Shown here one piece after another: positions 17,943-25,090 of a stretch of DNA of 45,186 bases. A model generated the notes under the pieces. The model saw only the letters and a list, made by a program, of their open reading frames with translations, was not told where the DNA came from and searched no databases. Position numbers and translations under genes: made by a program. The stretch is from Candidatus Sulfopaludibacter sp. (GTDB lineage: Bacteria > Acidobacteriota > Terriglobia > Bryobacterales > Bryobacteraceae). Position 1 is the first letter of the stretch, and each line of letters starts with the position of its first letter. The stretch spans positions 1 through 45,186 of the forward strand of contig JARLGM010000039.1 of NCBI GenBank assembly GCA_031292755.1. Direction: 5' to 3'.

Positions 17943-19592
17943 TCACCGCCGCACGGGCTTGTTCCCTTCGACGCATTCGTATGCGCCCGCGGTGAGGGGA
18001 CCGTGTTCGTCCACACGTCCGCTGGGCCATTCGATAACGAGGCGTTCCGCCCGCGGGAGCCGGCCTAAACCGAACGTCAGGGCAAGTTCGGATTGCGAGA
18101 GGTAGCTGGATCCGCCCTTGACCATACGGGACTGCCGGCCCTCGGCCGTAGTGATTCGCGCGACTGCGCCGATGGCGTCGCGATTCGACCGGGTGCCGCG
18201 CAGATGGAGCCTTAACGACCGGTTCCCGCTGGTCACGTCGTTGCGATACAGGCAGGCGGGCCCCTGGTTGGTGGTGACCAGGAGATCGACATCGCCATCG
18301 TTGTCGAAATCGCCGGCAGCCGCGCCACGGGCGACTTTGGGGGAGGCGAATGCCGCGCCCGCCTGGCGCGCCACATCGCGGAACTGGCCGCGGCCGTTGT
18401 TGAGGAACAGGTGCGGAGCCTGGGCGTAGCCGGTCTTTCCGGGAAGATTGCGCGCCGTCTCGTCGATGTGCCCGTTGGCCGCAAACAGGTCCAGGTGGCC
18501 ATCCAGGCCGGCGTCGAAAAACAGGCATCCGAAGCCCAGGGTGTTTTGCGAAGGCTGCCCCACGCCGCTGGATAGGGCGGCATCCTTATAAGCGCCCCCG
18601 GCGCCGGGCTGATAAAGGGCCATCATTTCGCCATCGAAGTTAGTGATGGCGATGGATTGCGCGCCGCTGCCGTCCAGGTCGGCCACGTCGATGCCCATGC
18701 CGGCGCGCGCCTTGCCGTCTTCGCTGAAAGCCACGCCGGCGCGCACGGCGACATCTTCGAAAGTGCCGTCGCGGCGGTTGCGGTAGAGCTTGTTGGGCTG
18801 CGTATCGTTGGCCACGATCAGGTCCGGCCAGCCATCGCGGTCACAGTCCAGCATGGCCACGCCCAGTGATTTGGAGGAGGTATCGAAGATGCCGCTGCGC
18901 GCCGTGACGTCTTCAAATGTGCCGTTGCCGCGATTGCGAAACAGCCAGCAGGTGGCGCCGCGGTAGGCTTCCGGCGTGCAGTAGGACTTGCGTTTGCCGT
19001 CAACGCTGCAGAATACATCGTGTTCCGGCGCCCACTTCACGTAATTGCAGACGAAGAGGTCCAGCAGCCCGTCGCGGTCGAAATCGAACCACAGGGCGGA
19101 GGTGCTGAAGGCGCTCCGGCCACCCAGGCCGGCTTTTTCCGTGACATCGATGAAGCGGCCGGCGCCGGTATTCCGGAACAGGCGATTCTGTCCCACCGCC
19201 GTCACCAGGACGTCCGGGAAACCGTCGTTGTCATAATCGGCCACCGCGACACCCATCCCGTACATCTCCACCGCGAGCCCGGCCTGCTGCGTCACGTCCG
19301 TGAACGTTCCGTTGCGATTATTGCGATAGAGTTGCAGGGTGGTGCGGCGGCGGGTGTGGCCGGGCCAATCCATGCCGTTCACCAGTAGAATGTCGAGCCA
19401 GCCGTCGCCGTCGTAATCGAGGAAAGCGCAGCCGGGGCCCAGGGTCTCGGGCAGGTACTTAGCGCCGAACGCGCCGCTGTTGTGTTCGAAACGGATGCCG
19501 GCGGATGCCGTCACATCGGCCAGGCTGAAACCCAGGCCCGAGGCGCGCAGCGGAAGAGCGGCCCCCGCCAGGAGAAAATCGCGCCGCTTCAC
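17943..19592 (-). CDS. FG-GAP/ASPIC-UnbV (CRTAC1-like) exported protein, copy 1
   Basis: The GTG start at 19592 overlaps the TGA of the regulator gene (GTGA). The 549-residue product begins with MKRRDFLLAGAALPLRASG; the RR motif suggests export by the Tat system. Residues about 25-440 hold repeated FG-GAP/VCBS blades with Ca-binding DxDxDG loops (DYDGDGWLD, DYDNDGFPD, DFDRDGLLD, DCDRDGWPD). Each is followed by 'LYRN...G.F.DVT' units, as in a seven-bladed propeller. Residues about 450-545 are an ASPIC/UnbV domain (RLHLRGTRSNRDAIGAVARI ... LAFGLG-like LTFGLGRL ... IEWPSG). These proteins are common in Acidobacteria and Planctomycetes, are extracytoplasmic and have no established activity. The coupling to a two-component system makes it a likely effector of that system. 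Confidence 0.9.
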   Translation of the reverse strand: MKRRDFLLAGAALPLRASGLGFSLADVTASAGIRFEHNSGAFGAKYLPETLGPGCAFLDYDGDGWLDILLVNGMDWPGHTRRRTTLQLYRNNRNGTFTDVTQQAGLAVEMYGMGVAVADYDNDGFPDVLVTAVGQNRLFRNTGAGRFIDVTEKAGLGGRSAFSTSALWFDFDRDGLLDLFVCNYVKWAPEHDVFCSVDGKRKSYCTPEAYRGATCWLFRNRGNGTFEDVTARSGIFDTSSKSLGVAMLDCDRDGWPDLIVANDTQPNKLYRNRRDGTFEDVAVRAGVAFSEDGKARAGMGIDVADLDGSGAQSIAITNFDGEMMALYQPGAGGAYKDAALSSGVGQPSQNTLGFGCLFFDAGLDGHLDLFAANGHIDETARNLPGKTGYAQAPHLFLNNGRGQFRDVARQAGAAFASPKVARGAAAGDFDNDGDVDLLVTTNQGPACLYRNDVTSGNRSLRLHLRGTRSNRDAIGAVARITTAEGRQSRMVKGGSSYLSQSELALTFGLGRLPRAERLVIEWPSGRVDEHGPLTAGAYECVEGNKPVRR

Positions 19593-20221
19593 GTGATGCT
19601 CGCCAGGCCATGGCGGATGGCATACACCACCAGGTCCGCGGTGTTGTGGATGCCCAGCGCCTGCATGAGATTGGCGCGATGCACCGCCACGGTGTTGGCG
19701 CTGAGCCGCAGCAGTTGCGCGATTTCGCGATTGGATTTGCCGTTCACGATCAGTTGCAGCACCTCCAGTTCGCGCGCCGTCAGGTCCGGCGCCTGCTCGC
19801 CGCCGGACGCGGCGATGGGCTGGAGGCGCGGGTCCAGCACCTGCTTGCCCGCGGCGACCTTGCGAATGGCATCGCTGAGTTCCAGATCGACGGCGTTTTT
19901 CAGCAGATAGCCGCGCGCTCCGGCATCCAGGCAGGTGCGCACATAGTTCGGCTCCGAGTGCATGCTGAGCATCAGAATGGCGGTTTCCGGCGCTCCTTTG
20001 AGAATTTGCCGCGCCGCGGCCGCACCGTTCATTCCAGGCAGCGCGAAATCCATGACGATCACCGCGGGATTCAATTCGCGGGCCTTGTCGATGGCTTCAT
20101 GCCCGTCGCCGGCCTCGCCCAGGATCGCGATGTCCCGCTCGTCTTCCAACATGCGGCGGAAGCCGCGGCGAACCAGGTGATGATCGTCCACCAGCAGAAC
20201 CGTGATTGTTCGATCAGACAT
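19589..20221 (-). CDS. NarL/FixJ-type response regulator
   Basis: The 210-residue protein has a receiver domain (1-125) with D12/D13 and phospho-acceptor D58. A LuxR-type helix-turn-helix (about 148-205) carries LTARELEVLQLIVNGKSNREIAQLL and SANTVAVHRANLMQALG. It should activate or repress transcription when phosphorylated by the kinase encoded just upstream, with which it overlaps by 8 bases. Its own stop overlaps the GTG of the ASPIC gene, so regulator and putative effector are translated together. Confidence 0.95.
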   Translation of the reverse strand: MSDRTITVLLVDDHHLVRRGFRRMLEDERDIAILGEAGDGHEAIDKARELNPAVIVMDFALPGMNGAAAARQILKGAPETAILMLSMHSEPNYVRTCLDAGARGYLLKNAVDLELSDAIRKVAAGKQVLDPRLQPIAASGGEQAPDLTARELEVLQLIVNGKSNREIAQLLRLSANTVAVHRANLMQALGIHNTADLVVYAIRHGLASIT

Positions 20222-21542
20222 GCGCCTCCTGAGGAGCCAGCGGCACCGTCAGCCGCACCAGCACGCCGCCGCTCTCCGACGGCAGCAGTTCCAGATTGCC
20301 ATGCACCAGTTCCGCGCGCTCCCGCATGGAGACCAATCCCATGCCGGTGCCGGAGCCCGAATTTGCCATTCCGACGCCGCCATCTTCCACTTCGAGCACC
20401 ATGCAATCCGCCGTATAGCGGAGGCGCACGGCGGCGCGGGCGGACTTAGAGTGACGAGCCACGTTGTTGAGCGCTTCCTGCACCACACGGTAGACGTGAA
20501 TGGCCACGGACTGATCCAGTGCCGGCCCCGCGCCGGACGATTCGTAGGCGATCTGAATGCCGGTCTGCTTCTGAAAAACCGGCAGGTGCTGTTGCAGGGC
20601 AACTTCCAGGCCGGCCTCATCCAGCGCGGCCGGGTGCAGCGCCTGGGAGAGCGTGCGGACTTTATCGAGGGTGGATTGCACGATCTCCTGCACTTCCTTC
20701 AGATCGGCGCATAGCGGCGATTCCACCGCGGACGCGCGGCGCCCGGCGCGCTGGAGCATGGCTCCGATGGCGGTGAGGATCTGCCCGAACTCATCGTGCA
20801 GTTCCCGCGAGATCGAGCGGAACGTGTTTTCGCGCATGGCGATGAGCTGCTGCGCCAGTTCGCTGCGGCGCTCGGAAAGGGCGGCCACCTGCTCAAACAT
20901 ACGGCGGTTGTATTGCACCAGGTAAAGTCCGGTAGCCAGCAGGACAATCAGAATGGCCGCGAGGAACAGGTACACATTGCGCTCGCCGCGTGCATAGATC
21001 TGCCGCGTCTGCGCGGCTGCCTGCTTCTCATTGTCGTTGTTCTGCACCAGCAGGCGCGCCACCGCGGTGCTCAAGGCGGCTTGCCGCGCCTGGAGGGAGA
21101 TGCGGATGCGGGTGCGCGCTTCGGACTCGTCGGTCCGGGCCAGAACGAAGATGCGGTCGAGCGCGTCCCAGAACTGGGCCACCGACGCGGAGAGGTATTG
21201 CCTCTGCGCATCGGCACGGGCGGCGGGAGAAAACTGGGTCTCGCGCGAGACGGCATCTTCCAGGTCGACGCGGAGGCGGGCGAACTGCGCCTGCCACGCC
21301 GTGAGGGGATACGGTTCGCCGTTATCCAGCATGTCGCGCATCGCCAGGTCGACCGAGTTCAGATCGTTCTGAATGCGCAGGAGCAGGAGCGAATCGGTGC
21401 GGTTGCGGTCGATGGTCTCCGCCTGCAACTGGCGCAGGGCGCGCAATTGGATGATGGTATACCCGGCGTAAACGGCCACCGCGGATAAGGTGACCGCGAG
21501 ACCCGCCAGCAATCCGAATGTAGGAGATCCACCGGTGCGCAC
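20214..21542 (-). CDS. NarX-like sensor histidine kinase
   Basis: The 442-residue kinase starts at a GTG. Transmembrane helices at about 10-31 and 189-211 enclose a helical periplasmic sensor of about 150 residues without a named domain, possibly a four-helix bundle. A short coiled region follows. The HisKA_3 dimerisation domain has H249 in ISRELHDEFGQ, and the ATPase domain has N359-N360, DGGVGM (387-392) and GTGMGL (398-403). It would phosphorylate the NarL-type regulator encoded next. The ligand is not predictable, but the location between two ASPIC gene units suggests control of one or both. Confidence 0.93.
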   Translation of the reverse strand: MRTGGSPTFGLLAGLAVTLSAVAVYAGYTIIQLRALRQLQAETIDRNRTDSLLLLRIQNDLNSVDLAMRDMLDNGEPYPLTAWQAQFARLRVDLEDAVSRETQFSPAARADAQRQYLSASVAQFWDALDRIFVLARTDESEARTRIRISLQARQAALSTAVARLLVQNNDNEKQAAAQTRQIYARGERNVYLFLAAILIVLLATGLYLVQYNRRMFEQVAALSERRSELAQQLIAMRENTFRSISRELHDEFGQILTAIGAMLQRAGRRASAVESPLCADLKEVQEIVQSTLDKVRTLSQALHPAALDEAGLEVALQQHLPVFQKQTGIQIAYESSGAGPALDQSVAIHVYRVVQEALNNVARHSKSARAAVRLRYTADCMVLEVEDGGVGMANSGSGTGMGLVSMRERAELVHGNLELLPSESGGVLVRLTVPLAPQEAHV

Positions 21543-21566
21543 AAACTAGTATTCTCGCACCGAGTG

Positions 21567-21586
21567 TCTCGCTTGGGGCGAGATTA
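21567..21586 (-). terminator. short hairpin directly after the monooxygenase-like gene
   Basis: TCTCGC and GCGAGA (21567-21572 and 21578-21583) form a perfect 6-bp stem with a five-base loop, directly after the TAA stop at 21584-21586. There is no U tract, so it may only protect the RNA end or weakly separate this gene from the kinase unit, which starts at 21542. Confidence 0.3.
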
Positions 21587-21910
21587 GTATGTCGCCCGCA
21601 TGGCGGAGCCGGTGGGCAGCTTGGAGGCCAGCACGTCCGCCTTTTCGATTACGGGCGGGCCGGCGAACAGCTCCGGCGTTTTTGTCATGAGTGCCGCTGC
21701 GACTTGCCCGGCGAGGTGTGCCTTGCGGCCCGCCTCGTCGGAGAAGACATCGAAGATGCCGAACGTGGAGGGGCCCATGCGAATCGCGAACCACGCGGCG
21801 GTGCCGGTTTCGGATTGCACGATGGGCAGCGCCCCGCTCAGAAAATTGGCGACCTCCTCTTCTTTTCCCTTTTTGGCTTCCAATCGAACCCACAAACCTA
21901 CGGTAATCAT
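21584..21910 (-). CDS. antibiotic biosynthesis monooxygenase (ABM)-domain protein, YgiN-like
   Basis: The ATG at 21910 gives 108 residues, starting MITVGLWVRLEAKKGKEEEV, the standard opening of the ABM dimeric alpha/beta-barrel fold. It is followed by SETGTAAWFAIRMGPSTFGIFDVFSDEAGRKAHL, which matches the family core of 'tl.W....dp..f...e.f.d.aA...H'. Members include quinol monooxygenases and heme-degrading enzymes, but most are uncharacterised small cofactor-free enzymes. The frame is open further upstream, but the family alignment supports this start. It stands between the amidase and kinase genes and is about 40 bases from the latter. Confidence 0.85.
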   Translation of the reverse strand: MITVGLWVRLEAKKGKEEEVANFLSGALPIVQSETGTAAWFAIRMGPSTFGIFDVFSDEAGRKAHLAGQVAAALMTKTPELFAGPPVIEKADVLASKLPTGSAMRATY

Positions 21911-22037
21911 ACCTGGGCACAAACACGGGCCATGCCTTACAGTTGCGATTGCGCGTGTAATGAGCGTAAGCTTCAGTGCCGTTCGGGCGAACATTAGGTG
22001 CCGGAACGTACCGGGGAAGCGGCGACACCGTGCTTAT

Positions 22038-23447
22038 TCATCCCGGGAAAACATTCTGGGATTTTCTGGGATTGGGCGCCTTCCAGCCCCCGAACAGTTG
22101 TTCCAGCCGCAAGGCCACCGCTAACGCTACGTCTTCGCGCCACGGATGCGCGGCTACCTGCAAATCAATCGGCAGGCCATCGGGAGTTTCGCCGCAACGC
22201 ACTACGGCGGCGGGCCAGCCGGTAACATTGTAAGTCATGGTGTAACTGAATCCACGGAAGGTAAGTTCTTCGATTGACTTTCCATGTGGCACCGCAGGAG
22301 TGGCACAGACCGGCGATAGGATCGCGTCATAGTCCTGAAAGAATTCGAACATAGCAGCCCGGAAGCCGTATAGCGACTCCCAATATTTACCGAACCCTGC
22401 GATGTTAGTGCGGTACGGTCCCAGTTTGTCCAGCCACCCTTGTAGCAAAGGATGCGTCCGCGTGCTTCCGGCTGCTTGCAGCCAGGCGCGCAGGCCGTCG
22501 CCGCCATCGGGGCCGATCAGTTCCATCTCGCGGTCGTAGCTTTCTCCGATGCGGGGAGGCCGGCATTCCTTCGCGTTCAGGCCTTGCGCGGCGTTGCACA
22601 CCAGGCTGGCCGTTTCCTTGGTGGGCGGCGCGATTCCGTTGTCGGCGAACCAGGCGATGCGGAGGCCCGCGGCATCGATGGCGCGCGCATCGCCATTTGG
22701 CATGGGGACGACCGTATGATCCTGTCCATCGGGACCGGTGAGGACTTCCATCATGACGCAGAGGTCCTCGACGTGCCGCGCCATCGGTCCGATCTGCCAC
22801 AGGGTTTCCATCCAACCGCCGGAAGGAGGCACATGTCCGGTGCGCGGCAGGCGGCCCGAGGTGGGTTTCAGCGACGCGATGCCGCAGAAGTGGGCGGGCA
22901 GGCGGACGCTTCCCGCGGCGTCGCTGCCGAGTCCGAAGGGCGAACCGCAAGCGGCAATCAGGGCCGCTTCGCCGCCGCTCGATCCGCCGGAGGTGCGGGT
23001 GAGATCGTATGGGTTGTTGGTGCGGCCGTGAATCAGGTTGTCGCTCTCGAAAGCGAAGAGCAGGTCGGGCAGATTGGTGCGCGCGATGGGGATGGCGCCG
23101 GCGGCGCGCAAGCGGGCGACCAGGGTCGCATCCCGCTCCGAGGGCGGAGCGTGGCGCATGCCCAGCGTGCCCGCGCTGCAACTGGTTCCGGCGACTTCGA
23201 TTGAATCCTTGATAGAGAACGGCACGCCATCCAGCGGGCCGAGCAGTGCGCCGCCGGAACGCCGGACATCGGCGGCGTGTGCTCCCTGACGAGCCTGCCT
23301 GGCCAGTACTTCGACCGCGGCGTTCAGCGCGGGGTTCACCTGCGCGATGCGCTCCAGGTGTGCTTCCACCAGTTCCGCCGAGGAGAGCGAGCCCTCACCG
23401 ATGAGCCGGCCCAGCGCCACGCCGGAGAGAGTCAGGATTTCGTTCAT
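22038..23447 (-). CDS. amidase signature family enzyme
   Basis: The ATG at 23447 overlaps the TGA of the upstream ASPIC gene (ATGA), giving 469 residues that start MNEILTLSGVALGRLIGEG. The Ser-cisSer-Lys triad of the amidase signature family is complete: K80 in FSIKDSI, S156 in SGGSSGG and S180 in GSDAAGSVRLPA. The rest follows the family (PVCATPAVPHG, TGWPAAVVRCGETPDGLPIDLQVAA). The enzyme hydrolyses an amide bond, but members range from GatA to fatty-acid amide hydrolases and the substrate cannot be told. No gatB or gatC lies next to it, so it is unlikely to be GatA. No signal peptide is visible, so it should be cytoplasmic. Confidence 0.9.
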   Translation of the reverse strand: MNEILTLSGVALGRLIGEGSLSSAELVEAHLERIAQVNPALNAAVEVLARQARQGAHAADVRRSGGALLGPLDGVPFSIKDSIEVAGTSCSAGTLGMRHAPPSERDATLVARLRAAGAIPIARTNLPDLLFAFESDNLIHGRTNNPYDLTRTSGGSSGGEAALIAACGSPFGLGSDAAGSVRLPAHFCGIASLKPTSGRLPRTGHVPPSGGWMETLWQIGPMARHVEDLCVMMEVLTGPDGQDHTVVPMPNGDARAIDAAGLRIAWFADNGIAPPTKETASLVCNAAQGLNAKECRPPRIGESYDREMELIGPDGGDGLRAWLQAAGSTRTHPLLQGWLDKLGPYRTNIAGFGKYWESLYGFRAAMFEFFQDYDAILSPVCATPAVPHGKSIEELTFRGFSYTMTYNVTGWPAAVVRCGETPDGLPIDLQVAAHPWREDVALAVALRLEQLFGGWKAPNPRKSQNVFPG

Positions 23448-25090
23448 GGTTCCTTGACGGTGAGTTGTTGATTGGCCGCTACATTGGATAGCTTCTGATG
23501 CGTTCCGCTGGGCCACTGGATTTCGATGGTGGTTGCCGTTGCGTCCTTGCCCAGTCCGAAGGTCAGGGCCAGGTCGCTGGCGGAGCAATAACTGGAGCCG
23601 CTATGCACGGTCTGCCACTGCGTCCCGCCCGCGCTGGTGACGCGGGCCACCGCCCCGATTCCGTCGCGATTGCTTTTCGAGCCCACCAGTTTCAATTGCA
23701 GCCAGTGATTGCGGTTGCCGCCATCGTTGCGGTAGAGGACCGCGGCGCCGTTGTTAGTAGCCAGCAGAACGTCCAGATCGCCATCGCGGTCGAAATCGCC
23801 ATAGGCCGCGCCGCGGGCCACCAGCGGCCGCGTGAAGGCGGCTGCCTGATCGAACTTGCCATGGCCGTTGTTGTGAAACAGCAGTGGCAGTTCGGCGTAT
23901 TGAATTTTGGGTTGCACGCGCCCGATCTGCTCTTCAATGTGACCGTTGGCCGCCAGGATATCGGGGTAGCCATCCAGGTCGTAATCGAAGAAGAAGAGGC
24001 CGAAGGTGAGGCTGAGCAGGCTGGCGCGGCCCACCGTGGAGCGCGGCGCTTCATCCACGAACAGGCCGTTGCCTTCGTTGTGATAGAGTCCGATCATCTG
24101 GTTGGCGAAGTTGCCGACGATCAGGTGCTGGCGGCCGGAGCGGTCATAGTCCGCGAAGTCCACGCCCATGGCTCCGCGCGCCGTGCCGTCTTCGCCGAAC
24201 GCCACGCCCGCGGTAAGCCCTTCGTCTTTGAAGGCGCCGTTCTGCAGATTGCGGTACAGCTTGTTGGGTTGGGTATCGTTGGAGACGAAGATATCGGGCC
24301 AGCCATCGTTGTTATAGTCGAAGACGGTCACGCCCAGGGATTTGCTGCTGCCATCCGCCAGGCCCGCCTTCGCGGTGACGTCTTCAAACTTGCCGCCGCC
24401 CAGATTGCGATAGAGGCGCGAGGAGGTGCCTTTGTAGGATTCGGGCGTGCAATACGATTTCGTCGAGCCATCCAGCGAGCACCACAGGTCCCCCTGCTGG
24501 GTCCACTGCACGTAGTTGGCGACGAACAGATCCAGTTTGCCGTCGCGATCGTAATCGAGCCATGCCGCGCCCGTGCTGAATGCGGCGTTGGCGATTCCGG
24601 CCTCGCGGGTGACATCGCGGAAATGGCCGCCGCCTTCGTTGTGGAACAGGCGATCGCCGCCCAGCGCGGTGATGTAGACGTCGTCCCGGCCATCGTTATC
24701 GTAATCGCCGATGGTCACGCCGAAGCCGTAGATGTCGACATCCAGGCCGCTGCCGCGAGTCACGTCGGTGAAGGTGCCGTTGTGATTGTTGCGATAGAGC
24801 GCGGCGGTGGTGTGGCGGCCGTGCGGCACCAGGTCCTTGCCGTTGATCAGCAGGATGTCCAGCCAGCCGTCGCCATCGAAATCGAAGAAGGCGCAACCGG
24901 GACCCATGGTCTCCGGCAGCCACTTCTTGCCGGAGCGGCCGGCGTTGTGGGTGAAGTGAATGCCCGCGGTTTCGGTGACGTCGGTGAAGCGGACTCCGCC
25001 GGACTCGTCAGTTGCCGCCGGCCACGGGAAGATTGCCGGAGCGGCCGCCAACAGGGCCAGAGACGTGATCGTGAATGGGCTGCCTCTCAT
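23444..25090 (-). CDS. FG-GAP/ASPIC-UnbV (CRTAC1-like) exported protein, copy 2
   Basis: GAGGA five bases before the ATG at 25090 fixes the start, although the gene then overlaps the cytochrome gene by 83 bases. The 548-residue product has a signal peptide (MRGSPFTITSLALLAAAPAIF) and the same plan as the copy at 17943-19592. FG-GAP blades carry DFDGDGWLD, DYDNDGRDD, DYDRDGKLD and DYNNDGWPD loops, and an ASPIC/UnbV end reads LQLKLVGSKSNRDGIGAVARV and IEWPSG. The two share long stretches such as LPETMGPGCAF/LPETLGPGCAF, so they are paralogues. Here the signal is Sec-like rather than Tat-like. The stop overlaps the amidase start. Confidence 0.9.
   Translation of the reverse strand: MRGSPFTITSLALLAAAPAIFPWPAATDESGGVRFTDVTETAGIHFTHNAGRSGKKWLPETMGPGCAFFDFDGDGWLDILLINGKDLVPHGRHTTAALYRNNHNGTFTDVTRGSGLDVDIYGFGVTIGDYDNDGRDDVYITALGGDRLFHNEGGGHFRDVTREAGIANAAFSTGAAWLDYDRDGKLDLFVANYVQWTQQGDLWCSLDGSTKSYCTPESYKGTSSRLYRNLGGGKFEDVTAKAGLADGSSKSLGVTVFDYNNDGWPDIFVSNDTQPNKLYRNLQNGAFKDEGLTAGVAFGEDGTARGAMGVDFADYDRSGRQHLIVGNFANQMIGLYHNEGNGLFVDEAPRSTVGRASLLSLTFGLFFFDYDLDGYPDILAANGHIEEQIGRVQPKIQYAELPLLFHNNGHGKFDQAAAFTRPLVARGAAYGDFDRDGDLDVLLATNNGAAVLYRNDGGNRNHWLQLKLVGSKSNRDGIGAVARVTSAGGTQWQTVHSGSSYCSASDLALTFGLGKDATATTIEIQWPSGTHQKLSNVAANQQLTVKEP

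Noticed and set aside
17943..25090. CRISPR-like or mobile repeat origin for the repeated DxDxDG coding units
   Set aside because: The repeats are protein-level FG-GAP blades with variable DNA; there are no constant repeats, spacers or transposase.
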